This document shows positions 43,044 through 52,141 of a stretch of 64,000 bases of DNA, in pieces (position 1 is the first letter of the stretch; the number at the start of each line of letters is the position of its first letter). The position numbers and the translations under genes are program-made. Origin of the DNA: CAYNQK01 sp964470375 (GTDB lineage Bacteria > Spirochaetota > Spirochaetia > Treponematales > JBGSOB01); the NCBI GenBank assembly GCA_964470375.1, contig CAYYCP010000002.1, forward strand, positions 35,379 to 99,378, in the 5' to 3' direction. The notes under the pieces are model-generated. The model made no database searches. It saw nothing but the letters and a program-made list of their open reading frames with translations, and was not told the origin of the DNA.

Positions 43044-44249
43044 ATGAAGGTTGAACCTGTCGCGCGGAGAGCTATCGCCCTCCCCCTCCTGGCCCTTGCG
43101 GCCTTCATGGCCCTCTCCTGCCAGAGCCATTCTTCCCCTCCCCCGCCCCCCTCCCGCGGCCCCAGGTCGACATCTTCCCAGGGAGCCTCCCCGGGCGCTT
43201 CGCCCGCTCCGGCGGCGGCATCCTCCGGCTCCTCCGCGGCCGCCGAGGCCGAGAGCCATCTCCTGGCCGCCCGGGATGCCTTGGACGCCAATCACTTGAC
43301 TGAGGCCATCAAGGTCTACGTGGCCGTACTAGGCATAGGCGATGAGGATCCCGCGGCTTCGGACGCCGCGGCTAAGGCCGATAACGAGCTCACCAAGATC
43401 GCCTCCCGCCTCAGCCTGGAAGTCCACGAATCATGGCTCGATCCAGAGGGGCGGCAGATTGTCCAGAGCACGCGCTCCATCGGCAAGGCGGGGGCCATCC
43501 AGCCGTCTGTCTACCTCTACGAGAATTACGGCACGGGCAAGGCCCCAGTGGCGGACGCCACCCTGGTCTTCGAATTCGCCTCCAACGCCGGGGACCTGAG
43601 CGCCTTCGTGGACACGGACGCATACGGCATGGCCAACACGAACCTGACCCGCATCGCGGATCCGGCCAAGACCGCCGTCATCCGCGTCTACCCCCTCTTC
43701 AGGAGCCGAGGCCGGACCTACGCCTTCAGGAGCCTGGCCCGAGAATTCACCTACCAGCCCCCTAGCAATTCCGTCCTCCTCATCAGCCTTGTGGAATCGG
43801 GCTCCAGCCCCCTTCCGGGCGTCCTCACCCCCGACATCTTGGCCCCTCAGCTCAAGGCCGCCGGACTGGATGTCCTGCCGGTCTCGGGATCGGCATCACG
43901 GGAAGCCTTCAAGTCAGCCCTTGCCGGGGACGCCGCGGTACTGGCCGGCCTGGCCTCGGGCGGCCGGGCCGGCTTCATCATGCTCGTCTTTATCGACATC
44001 CATGATGTCCAGCAGTACGAGTACAAGGGCAAGAAGTACGAGCTCTACTCGGCTTATGCCCGGGCGACGGCGCGCCTGACACGGAACGACGGAACCATCG
44101 TTCACACCATAGCCCTGGAGAGGATCAAAGGTGACGGCGGGACCGCCGACAAGGCTGTGGACGCCTGCGCCCGCGCGGCCAGCCAGGAACTGGCTGAGAC
44201 CCTGAAGGCCGAGTCCTCCAAGATAAAGCTGGCTGTCGACCGGTCTTAG
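43044..44249 (+). CDS. Predicted lipoprotein with low-complexity linker
   Basis: About 401 residues. A lipoprotein signal (LALAAFMALSC), then a ~50-residue Ser/Pro/Ala-rich linker, a TPR-like helical hairpin (LLAARDALDANHLTEAIKVY), a beta domain (VHESWLDPEGRQI...), and a C-terminal domain resembling GTP-cyclohydrolase-neighbour or LPP20-type lipoproteins (ELYSAYARATARLTRNDGTI, then AASQELAETLKAE). ATG 43044 chosen with AGGGG 6 bases upstream; a GTG lies one codon earlier. A terminator follows. Confidence 0.75.
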   Translation: MKVEPVARRAIALPLLALAAFMALSCQSHSSPPPPPSRGPRSTSSQGASPGASPAPAAASSGSSAAAEAESHLLAARDALDANHLTEAIKVYVAVLGIGDEDPAASDAAAKADNELTKIASRLSLEVHESWLDPEGRQIVQSTRSIGKAGAIQPSVYLYENYGTGKAPVADATLVFEFASNAGDLSAFVDTDAYGMANTNLTRIADPAKTAVIRVYPLFRSRGRTYAFRSLAREFTYQPPSNSVLLISLVESGSSPLPGVLTPDILAPQLKAAGLDVLPVSGSASREAFKSALAGDAAVLAGLASGGRAGFIMLVFIDIHDVQQYEYKGKKYELYSAYARATARLTRNDGTIVHTIALERIKGDGGTADKAVDACARAASQELAETLKAESSKIKLAVDRS

Positions 44250-44280
44250 GGAGAAGGCCCGGACTAGGGGCCTTCTCCCC
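44248..44280. terminator. Bidirectional terminator between lipoprotein and dinB
   Basis: GGGAGAAGGCCC / GGGGCCTTCTCCCC with loop GGACTA. It overlaps the lipoprotein stop and the dinB end, so could serve both convergent genes. No strong U-tract on the plus side. Confidence 0.55.
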
Positions 44281-45439
44281 GGCGGCGGATGCTGCGGGCC
44301 TTGCGCATTCCGCCCCTGCCGCGCTTCTCCATGTCGAAGACGGCCCTGTCCACCTCGCGCCGCGCGACTTGGTCGTCGAAGAGCTCTCCCTGGGTTCCTG
44401 CGCCGGGATCCTGGATGGCCATGGATACGCCCAGGAGGCGCAGGGGCCGGCTCGGCACCCGTTTGACTCTGAAGAGCCTAGAGGCCAGGCGGAATGCCTC
44501 GTCCACGGATGAGAGGGGTCGGGCCTGTTTCTCCTGGATCCTTACAGTGCTGAAATCACCATAGCGCAATTTCACTGCCAGGCAGTCGGACAGCAGGCCC
44601 TTGGCGTGGAGGGATCGCATAGCCTCCTGGCAGAGCTCGAGGAGAACGGATTCCAATATGTCCTCATCGTTTATATCGCGTTCGAACGTGCGTTCGCAGG
44701 ATACAGAACGCGATTGGGGGGCTGCGGTGAAGAAGCCCGGGTCTATTCCACGGCATGCCAGGTAGAGGAATTCCCCGCAACCCCGTCCCATCAGGCGCCA
44801 TAAGGTCTCGCGTTCGATAGAGCGCAGGCTGGCCATGTCCCTGATATTGAGCTCCCGTAACCTTTCCTGGGTCTTGTCGCCGGCGCCCCAGAGGCTGGCC
44901 AGGGGAAGTGCGTCCAAGAAGGACTCTTCGCCGCCGGGGGCAACTTCCAGAAGGCCGTCGGGCTTGGAACGCGCAGAGGCCAGTTTGGCCAGAAAACGGT
45001 TGGGGCCGATGCCGACCGAGATGGTCAAGCCGCTGGCCGTCCTGACATCGGCCTTGAGACTGCGGGCCGCCTGAGCCGGGGGGCCGAAGAGGCGCTCGGT
45101 GCCGCTCATGTCCAAGAATGCCTCGTCGATGGAAAGAGCCTGCGGCGCCGGGCAGTAGCGGCTGAAGACTCCGAAGACCTCGGCGGACTTCTCCAGATAG
45201 CGCTGCATTCGCACGGGCAGGAAGGCTCCACCCGGACAGAGCCGGAAGGCCTCCTGTATGGGCATGGCGCTGCGCACCCCGAAGGCCCTGGCTTCGTAGG
45301 AGCATGTCGACACCACCCCACGCCCGCCCGGGCGGGCGCCCACGATGACAGGTCTGCCGACCAGGGAGGGATTGTCCAGCTGCTCTACAGAGGCGAAGAA
45401 GGCGTCGATATCGACATGGAAGAAGACCACGCTTGCCAT
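44264..45439 (-). CDS. dinB: DNA polymerase IV (Y family)
   Basis: 391 residues. FFHVDIDAFFASVEQ and ALSIDEAFLDMSG give the catalytic acidic residues, STCSYEARAFGVRSAMP is the fingers motif, VGIGPNRFLAKLAS follows, and a C-terminal QGELFDD looks like a sliding-clamp-binding motif. Error-prone translesion polymerase. It starts 6 bases after the M28-like gene, an unusual partner, with which it is probably co-transcribed. Confidence 0.95.
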   Translation of the reverse strand: MASVVFFHVDIDAFFASVEQLDNPSLVGRPVIVGARPGGRGVVSTCSYEARAFGVRSAMPIQEAFRLCPGGAFLPVRMQRYLEKSAEVFGVFSRYCPAPQALSIDEAFLDMSGTERLFGPPAQAARSLKADVRTASGLTISVGIGPNRFLAKLASARSKPDGLLEVAPGGEESFLDALPLASLWGAGDKTQERLRELNIRDMASLRSIERETLWRLMGRGCGEFLYLACRGIDPGFFTAAPQSRSVSCERTFERDINDEDILESVLLELCQEAMRSLHAKGLLSDCLAVKLRYGDFSTVRIQEKQARPLSSVDEAFRLASRLFRVKRVPSRPLRLLGVSMAIQDPGAGTQGELFDDQVARREVDRAVFDMEKRGRGGMRKARSIRRRGEGP

Positions 45440-45445
45440 GCCGCC

Positions 45446-47844
45446 TCAACGCAGGCGGAAGGAAGCCAGGGCCTTCCTCAGGTAGGAGGCCACCCTGACC
45501 CCCGCCGAGGCCTCGGCGCCCTGGCCCGGGTAGATGGCCTGGATCTCCAATTCGGCCTCGAAGGACTCAGGCACGGTGAGCTCGATGGACAGCGGCGAAT
45601 CCGGATCGGGGCCCATGGGCAGTGAGGCCGACAGGCCGCCCTCCTCAAGCTCGAAGGGCAGGTTGCATTCGAAGATATCCATGGGCTCGGTGGAGCGCAG
45701 ACGGAGGAGGAGAAGGTAGGGTCGGCCCTCCATCCGCAACTCGGCCCTGAGAATCTTGCGCGAAAGGAAGGCTGAGCCGCGCAGCACCATGCTGATCGGC
45801 GGCTGCCGGAGATCAGCGCGGCGCAGGGATGCGCCTCCTGCGTCCAGGTCGATCTTCACGCCGTCAAGACTCACCCAGGCGCCCCGGCTGGCCTCTGCCC
45901 TCACGCCGATATAGCAGTGCCCGTCCGGCTCGAGGTACTCCACGATATCGACGGGGAGGGGCCGATCCGGGGCGTAGGGAGCCCTGGCCGCCAGGGCCGC
46001 CGAGGTTCCCAAAGCGGCGAGGGCTGACGAGACAATGAGCCATAGGGACTTTCGGAAAGCCGGCTTCTCCCTTGAGCGCCGCAGCACGAAGAAACAGCGC
46101 AGGCTATAGAGGAAGACAGGCAGGACCAAGCAGGACATTATGGCCGCCTGGCCTGGGTTGGGATTCATCATGATGCCATGGAGACGCTCCGATTTCACCA
46201 TGGCGATGGCATACCCCAACCAAGCCAGGGGCAGGAGGCCCAGGACGTAGAAAACCAGGGTGGCCGTGCGGCGGCGAACTACAATTGCGGCCAGGCAAAT
46301 CAGGGCCGACCATGCGAAGTACACCGAGAAGGAAATATCCAAGGTAGCGGCGATGAAGGCATCCACGAAGAAGAGCAGGGCGCTGGCGGCGCTGTAGAAA
46401 GCAAGCCTATGCGGCATGAGGCGCAGTTGGATGGCCAGCGTGGAGAGGCAGACCAGAAGGGCGCAGAGTCCCAGTGCCCGTAGGCCGGCCTGGAATACGA
46501 AGTCCCCCGACCAAGCCCCCGGGGCGGCCTTGGCCGCCAGGATGGCCGAACCCGCCCTGGCAACCAAGAGTATGCAGGCCCAGCAGAGGCCGAAGGCCGC
46601 GAAGAGGGAGAAAAGGTTGCGTGCAAAACCCGCCAGGATGGTCCTGATCTGGCGTCGCATGATGAGGGAGGCGGTCATGAAAAGACCTAGGATCAGACTG
46701 ATCGATATGATCACGAAGACGACGAAATCCTTTTCTTTAAGGGCCACAGGACCTATGGGCAGGTCGATGACAAGGTAGTGCCTGTCCCAGGTCTGTGCCA
46801 TGCCGCCGGAATCTAGGTCGAGGAATTCCTGGATGGCGGCCTGGACATCGGCCATCCAGGCCGCGGAGGCTCGGCCCTCCCCTCGCGAGGATATCTCCAG
46901 GGCCGGAATCCCCGCATCCAGGAAGGGGCCTGCACCGCCCATGCGTCCGTCAGTCCGTCCGCCCTCCCGCATCCCCGGGGCGGTGACGAGGCCGGAGCGA
47001 TAGAACTGATTAAAGGCCCCCTGGTGCCTTATTGAGAAGTCTTTCCCGGAAAATGATTTAACCAATCCCTGAAAGATCCATAAGGGAGAAACGATCCTAT
47101 CGGANNNNNNNNNNNNNNNNNNNNNNNNNNNNNNNNNNNNNNNNNNNNNNNNNNNNNNNNNNNNNNNNNNNNNNNNNNNNNNNNNNNNNNNNNNNNNNNN
47201 NNNNAAAATGATTTAACCAATCCCTGAAAGATCCATAAGGGAGAAACGATCCTATCGGAATGGTTGACAAGCTCGATTTCGCGGGATGTGCCTCGTAGAT
47301 CTACATAGAGGAGGGCGGCGCCATAGGTTTCGGCCATTTCGGCCGCCAAGGCCTCAGAGCCGCTGTGTATCGGCAGCCCGCCATAGGCTTCTTCGTCCTG
47401 GTACTCATCGCCGATGAAGGCGAAGACGATGCCGGCCTTTCCGGGCGGTCGACCCTGGCGGGCGATGCGTTCCATGCAGGCGAGGAGGACGGCCGCGGGC
47501 ATGGATGCGGCCCAGGGATCGGCCAGCCCGGGGGGTGAGTTGAGGGGGGCGGCCAGGACGATGGTGCCGCGATCCGAGCCAGGCAGCTCGCACAGCACTG
47601 TGCGCGAAAAAGAATGCCAGCGGTCCTGGATGTCTGATGCCTTCACGCGCGCCTGGTAACCCCAGGCACGGGCTTGGCCGACGATGTGCTCGGCCAGAGC
47701 CAGCTCCTCCGGGCTGTTGCAGAGGTTGGGGAAGTAGGGCAGCAGCTTCTCATGCGCGGCCTCAGCCATCTCCCAAGCCTGTGGGGCCATGGCCGGGACG
47801 GCCATAGCGAGTATCGCGATCGCCACGAGGCTGGCCTTGCGCAT
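45446..47844 (-). CDS. M28-like domain fused to a polytopic membrane domain (interrupted only by an assembly gap)
   Basis: Removing one 55-base copy and the N run leaves 2,244 bases, an intact ~747-residue protein; the join reads FQGLVKSFSGKDFSIRHQG. A signal peptide (MRKASLVAIAILAMAVPAMA) precedes an M28 aminopeptidase-like domain (~25-290), then ~9 membrane segments (~300-520), then a C-terminal beta domain. Zinc ligands look degraded: the usual H-x-D is PLN in AAPLNSPPGLADP, and the last His (S-D-H) is missing in GGAGPFLDAGIPALEIS, while GDEYQDEEAYGG keeps acidic residues. Probably a non-catalytic M28 fold. Start set at ATG 47844 just below a good promoter. Confidence 0.72.
47050..47259. 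other. Assembly gap with 55-base duplicated flanks
   Basis: 100 N (47105-47204) separate identical 55-base copies at 47050-47104 and 47205-47259. Same artefact as at 41257-41466; the true sequence has one copy. Confidence 0.93.
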
Positions 47845-47855
47845 ATTCCCGAAAA

Positions 47856-47884
47856 AAGATAGGCACACATGCGGCCTTGGTCAA
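47856..47884 (-). promoter_or_regulatory. Promoter of the M28-like/dinB unit
   Basis: Minus strand TTGACC (47879-47884), a 17-base spacer and TATCTT (47856-47861); the ATG is 11 bases after the -10 box, giving a leader of ~4 bases. Confidence 0.65.
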
Positions 47885-47889
47885 TAGAC

Positions 47890-47920
47890 TTGCGCGTGCG
47901 CGGCTTATCCATGATATACT
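47890..47920 (+). promoter_or_regulatory. Promoter upstream of the structured leader and the gene at 48090
   Basis: A good -10 TATACT (47915-47920). The -35 is TTGCGC (47890-47895) with a long 19-base spacer, or 17 if GATATA is the -10. Divergent and slightly apart from the M28-like promoter. Confidence 0.5.
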
Positions 47921-47929
47921 GACACCCGC

Positions 47930-48013
47930 ATGGGTAGGTCGACACGGACGAAATGCCGACCCCTCGACGGAAGACATCAGGTGAAGGGCTTAACGGTTGG
48001 GTTTCCCATGTAA
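47930..48013 (+). CDS. Possible 27-residue leader peptide
   Basis: An ATG 9 bases after the -10 TATACT opens a 27-codon frame (MGRSTRTKCRPLDGRHQVKG... ending FPM, then TAA). The spacing matches the leaderless pattern seen elsewhere in the window. The rest of the leader up to 48090 contains inverted repeats, notably ATCGGC / GCCGAT inside CTTAT...ATAAG (about 48040-48070). It could be a leader peptide with an attenuator, a small independent protein, or a chance frame inside a structured RNA. Confidence 0.35.
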   Translation: MGRSTRTKCRPLDGRHQVKGLTVGFPM

Positions 48014-48089
48014 GGCGCCGAGGCGAATCTCCTAATACTTATCGGCGGTTCAGCCGATCCATAGGATAAGGGGGCATTGTCCCGCGGTC

Positions 48090-49253
48090 ATGGGCATAGA
48101 ACGCAAAAACATCATCGACCTGCCTCTCAAACTCGTGCTGACAGATGAAGGCACTACTTTCTTCATCCGCAACAAGAAAAAAATCAACAAGTTCAAGCTG
48201 GCTGACAACAAGGAGGAATACGGGCTATTCCTCGACAAATTCTCGCCTCAGAGCATCCAACGCATGCTGCTCATAGACTATGTGTCCAAAATCGAGATAT
48301 CCAAAAGCGAGTTCATGTCCAGCCGCCAGGAGATCATGGATCTCTCCAAGCTCATCGTCTATGGAATTCTGTACCGCCAATACGACTCCTATATCTTCAC
48401 CCGCGTGCTCACCTCGGAGCTGATAAAGCGCTGGAACCGCCTCAACCCGGCCAACATCATTGACGAGAAAACAAAGATCAACAACGATTACCTGCAAAGC
48501 GTGCTACGCGAGAAGCATACGATTATCGCCGAGATCAAGCAGCAGATTCTGGCGCCCCTGTACGCCCACATTTCCCGCAATACCGCCCTTCTGCCTGAGG
48601 AGAAGAACATCCAGCTGCTGCTGTCGGAGAAATTCCTCAACAACCTGCGCCCCTTCATTTGGTTCATCATCACCAAATTCCAGGGGGCCGAGGGCTACGA
48701 GCAGCTCATCAAGGACATACGCACCTCCCTGGCCGAGTACATGGAGAAATCCAAGATAGCCGAGTACGTCTCGCTGATGATCATGGAGCTGGCCATGAAC
48801 GCGGAGAACTCCAATCTCAAGCGCGAGGCCAAGGCCATGTTCAAGGGCACCGTGGACATCAACGCCGTGCTCTTCGACCCAAATATCCGCAAGCAGGTCC
48901 TCGAGGCCCTGGAGCGCAAGCGCGACCTGGTCTACCTGTCCTGGCAGCTGGGCTCCAAGAGTGCCTCCATAGGCACCCAGGGTAAGCTGCAGATCACCTT
49001 GTACAATAAGGAATCCGAGTACCGGGCCATGAAGGCAAGCATCGAGGACAAGAAATCGGCCGACCTCAAAAAAAAGAGCCTGATGGACTTTTACCGCGAA
49101 ATCCCGGATGGGGAGTCCAACACTGAGCTGGGCCTGTACTATCTATCGTACCTTTCCGAGGCCTGCGAGAAGGTCAACGTCAAATTCGAGTCCCTGGTGA
49201 ACCAAATAAAGGATTCCGATCTCACCGTCATCACCCTAGTGCTCAATTTCTGA
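48090..49253 (+). CDS. Conserved-looking hypothetical protein with possible GHKL-ATPase-like C-terminus
   Basis: 387 residues, soluble, highly charged and helical, with more Lys/Ile/Asn than its neighbours. No family recognised with certainty. The stretch MELAMNAENSN (residues ~232-242) resembles the N-box of histidine-kinase-like ATPases, and ELGLYYLSYLSEACEKVNVK (from ~346) followed by a terminal TVITLVLNF resembles the end of that fold, but the Gly-rich ATP-lid motifs are not evident. There is no good Shine-Dalgarno before ATG 48090 (GGGGG is 15 bases away). It precedes ppdK, which has its own promoter. Confidence 0.7.
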   Translation: MGIERKNIIDLPLKLVLTDEGTTFFIRNKKKINKFKLADNKEEYGLFLDKFSPQSIQRMLLIDYVSKIEISKSEFMSSRQEIMDLSKLIVYGILYRQYDSYIFTRVLTSELIKRWNRLNPANIIDEKTKINNDYLQSVLREKHTIIAEIKQQILAPLYAHISRNTALLPEEKNIQLLLSEKFLNNLRPFIWFIITKFQGAEGYEQLIKDIRTSLAEYMEKSKIAEYVSLMIMELAMNAENSNLKREAKAMFKGTVDINAVLFDPNIRKQVLEALERKRDLVYLSWQLGSKSASIGTQGKLQITLYNKESEYRAMKASIEDKKSADLKKKSLMDFYREIPDGESNTELGLYYLSYLSEACEKVNVKFESLVNQIKDSDLTVITLVLNF

Positions 49254-49303
49254 GCCAGCCCACGCGCTCCGCCTTTCCAAGCGTCGGCCGGCCTGCACTT
49301 TCC

Positions 49304-49332
49304 TTGACATGAGGGCCGTAAATCGTTAACAT
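49304..49332 (+). promoter_or_regulatory. Promoter of ppdK
   Basis: TTGACA (49304-49309), a 17-base spacer and TAACAT (49327-49332). The leader is ~57 bases, with a small hairpin TTCGC/GCGAA and GGAGG 10 bases before the ATG: a conventional leader, unlike many others here. Confidence 0.75.
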
Positions 49333-49395
49333 ATAGGCTCTTCTCAAACATTCGCCATTCGCTTCCGCGAAGAAGGCAACGGAGGATCGGATTCC

Positions 49396-52056
49396 ATGGA
49401 CAAGATAAAGTACGTGTATTTCTTCGGTGACGGCAAGGCCGAGGGCCAGGCCAGCATGAAGGATTCGCTCGGCGGTAAGGGCGCCAACCTGGCGGAGATG
49501 ACTAACCTGGGCATTCCGGTGCCCCCTGGGTTCACTATCTCGACCGAGGTCTGCCAGGCTTTCTACGAGGCAGGCCGGGCCTACCCCGAGGGGTTGGCCA
49601 AGGAAGTCGAGGAGCACTTGGTGCACCTTGAAAAGATGATGGGCAAGCGCCTGGGCGACGCGGACGATCCGCTCCTGGTGTCGGTCCGCTCCGGCGCGGC
49701 CGTATCCATGCCGGGCATGATGGACACCATCCTCAATCTGGGCATGAACGACAAGGCGGTCGAGGGTCTGGCCCGCAAGACCGGCAACGAGCGCTTCGCC
49801 TGGGACTCCTACCGGCGCTTCATCCAGATGTTCGGCGACGTGGTGATGGGCGTGCCCCACGAGGAATTCGAGGCGGTCCTGAGCGCCGCAAAGAAGGCCA
49901 AGAAGGTTTCAGAGGACACTGGCCTCAGCGCCGACGACCTCAAGAAGGTGGTCGAACAATACAAGCTGGTGTATCGAAAACACACCAAGAAGGAATTCCC
50001 CCAGAATCCCGTGGATCAGCTGTGGGGCGCCATCAACGCCGTCTTCGGCTCCTGGATGAACGAGCGCGCCATCAAGTACCGCGAGCTCTACGGCATCAAG
50101 GGGCTCAAGGGTACGGCCGTCAACGTCCAGTCCATGGTTTTCGGCAACTGGGGCGAGGATTCCGGCACCGGCGTGTGCTTCTCGCGCGATCCATCCACCG
50201 GGGCCAACGTATTCTACGGAGAATTCTTGATGAACGCCCAGGGCGAGGACGTCGTAGCAGGTATCCGCACTCCGGAGAAGATCGACCGCCTGGCCAAGAA
50301 GAATCCCGAGGTCTACAAGCAGCTCCTGGGTGTCAAGGACAAGTTGGAGCAGCACTTCCGCGACATGCAGGACATGGAATTCACCGTACAGCAGGGTCGC
50401 CTGTACATCCTGCAGACGCGCAACGGCAAACGCACCGGCCAAGCGGCGGTGAGAATGGCTGTGGACATGGTGGCCGAAAAGCTGATCACCCGCGAGGAAG
50501 CCATCATGCGAGTGGCGCCCGACGCCATAGACCAGATGCTCCACCCCATGCTTGAGCCCAAGGCCCTCAAGGCCGCCAAGTCCCTGGGCAAGGGCCTGAA
50601 CGCCTCTCCCGGGGCCGCATGCGGCCAGATCGTCTTTACCGCCAAGGACGCCGAGAAATGGGCCGAGGAAGGCAAGCGGGTCCTCCTGGTGCGCAAGGAG
50701 ACCAGCCCCGAGGACATCGGCGGCATGTTCGCATCCCAGGGCATCCTGACTTCCACTGGCGGTATGACGAGCCATGCCGCGGTGGTGGCCCGCCAGATGG
50801 GCACCCCCTGCGTCTCGGGCGCGAAGGACGTGGCCATCATCGGCAAGACCATGACCCTGGGCGGCCGGAAGTTCAAGGAGGGCGATTGGGTGACCATCGA
50901 CGGCAGCACCGGCTGCATCTATCCTGGCCAGCTGCCCCTGATCGCCCCCAAGATCTCCAAGGAATTGAGCACCTTCCTATCCTGGTGCGATGATGTCCGC
51001 GCGGCCTCCGACCGGAACGGCCTCAAAGGTTTCGATGTACGCGCCAACGCCGACCAGCCCGATCAGGCCGCCCAGGCCTTCGCCTTCGGGGCCCAGGGCG
51101 TGGGCCTCTGCCGCACTGAGCACATGTTCTTCGACAAGGCCAAGCTGATGGACTTCCGGGTGATGATCCTGGCCGACACGGCCGAGGCCCGCAGGGCCGC
51201 GCTGAAAAAGATCCTGCCCCTTCAGAAGCGAGATTTCATCGGCATCTTCAAGGCCATGAACGGCAAACCCGTCACCATCCGCCTCCTGGATCCGCCCTTG
51301 CACGAGTTCGTGCCGCACGAGAAGGCCGAAATCGAGGCGGTGGCTAAGTACATGGGCGTGCCAGCCAAGGACCTCCTGCCCAAGATACAGAAGCTCCACG
51401 AGGCCAACCCCATGCTGGGGCACCGCGGCTGTCGCCTGGCCATCACCTATCCTGAGATCTACGCCGTTCAGGTGGAGGCCATCGCAGCCGCAGCCGCAGA
51501 CTGCGTCAAGAAGGGCATCCCGGTCAAGCCCGAGATCATGATCCCGATCGTCTGCGACGAGCAGGAGATCAAGGTTCTGCGGGCCTCCAGCGAGGAGATC
51601 GTCAAACGCGTCCTGGAGAGGGCCGGGGTCAAACTGGACATCCAGATCGGCACCATGATCGAGGTGCCCAGGGCGGCCCTGTTGTCATTCAAGATAGCCC
51701 AGTATGCGGATTTCTACTCCTTCGGCACCAATGACCTCACCCAAATGACCTTCGCCTTCTCCCGCGACGACATAGGCTCCTTCCTGCCGGCCTACCTATC
51801 GCAGAACCTCCTGGACGTGGATCCCTTCAAGTCCGTGGACGAGGAGGGCGTGGGCATACTGATGGACATGGCCGTGAAGCAGGGCCGCGGGGTTAAGCCG
51901 GGGCTCAAGTGCGGCATCTGCGGCGAGCAGGGCGGCGACCCGACCACCATCGATTTCTGCTACCGCGTGGGCCTCAACTACGTCAGCTGCTCGCCCTTCC
52001 GCGTGCCCATAGCCAGGCTGGCGGCCGCCCAGGCGGTCATCAGGAACTCCAAGTAG
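49396..52056 (+). CDS. ppdK: Pyruvate, phosphate dikinase
   Basis: 886 residues, full length. The N-terminal ATP-grasp half contains SLGGKGANLAEMTNLG and SVRSGAAVSMPGMMDTILN. The swivelling domain has the phosphohistidine motif GGMTSHAAVVARQMG (His ~460). The C-terminal PEP/pyruvate barrel has HRGCRLA and the catalytic Cys in KCGICGEQGGDP. It interconverts PEP and pyruvate with AMP/PPi, as expected for a PPi-dependent treponemal glycolysis. Strong promoter upstream, strong terminator downstream: a single-gene unit. Confidence 0.98.
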   Translation: MDKIKYVYFFGDGKAEGQASMKDSLGGKGANLAEMTNLGIPVPPGFTISTEVCQAFYEAGRAYPEGLAKEVEEHLVHLEKMMGKRLGDADDPLLVSVRSGAAVSMPGMMDTILNLGMNDKAVEGLARKTGNERFAWDSYRRFIQMFGDVVMGVPHEEFEAVLSAAKKAKKVSEDTGLSADDLKKVVEQYKLVYRKHTKKEFPQNPVDQLWGAINAVFGSWMNERAIKYRELYGIKGLKGTAVNVQSMVFGNWGEDSGTGVCFSRDPSTGANVFYGEFLMNAQGEDVVAGIRTPEKIDRLAKKNPEVYKQLLGVKDKLEQHFRDMQDMEFTVQQGRLYILQTRNGKRTGQAAVRMAVDMVAEKLITREEAIMRVAPDAIDQMLHPMLEPKALKAAKSLGKGLNASPGAACGQIVFTAKDAEKWAEEGKRVLLVRKETSPEDIGGMFASQGILTSTGGMTSHAAVVARQMGTPCVSGAKDVAIIGKTMTLGGRKFKEGDWVTIDGSTGCIYPGQLPLIAPKISKELSTFLSWCDDVRAASDRNGLKGFDVRANADQPDQAAQAFAFGAQGVGLCRTEHMFFDKAKLMDFRVMILADTAEARRAALKKILPLQKRDFIGIFKAMNGKPVTIRLLDPPLHEFVPHEKAEIEAVAKYMGVPAKDLLPKIQKLHEANPMLGHRGCRLAITYPEIYAVQVEAIAAAAADCVKKGIPVKPEIMIPIVCDEQEIKVLRASSEEIVKRVLERAGVKLDIQIGTMIEVPRAALLSFKIAQYADFYSFGTNDLTQMTFAFSRDDIGSFLPAYLSQNLLDVDPFKSVDEEGVGILMDMAVKQGRGVKPGLKCGICGEQGGDPTTIDFCYRVGLNYVSCSPFRVPIARLAAAQAVIRNSK

Positions 52057-52081
52057 GGCATCGGCCCTGCCGCGATGAAGC

Positions 52082-52112
52082 GGGTGCCGCCTCCGGGCGG
52101 CACCCTTTTTTT
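52082..52112 (+). terminator. Rho-independent terminator of ppdK
   Basis: GGGTGCCGCC / GGCGGCACCC with loop TCCG and seven T. Confidence 0.95.
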
Positions 52113-52141
52113 CGGCGGGCCGGCCACCCCGAAGAGGGCAC

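Noticed and set aside
47921..48090. SRP RNA, 6S RNA, or c-di-GMP, SAM, TPP or cobalamin riboswitch
   Set aside because: None of the conserved cores I know for these could be found.
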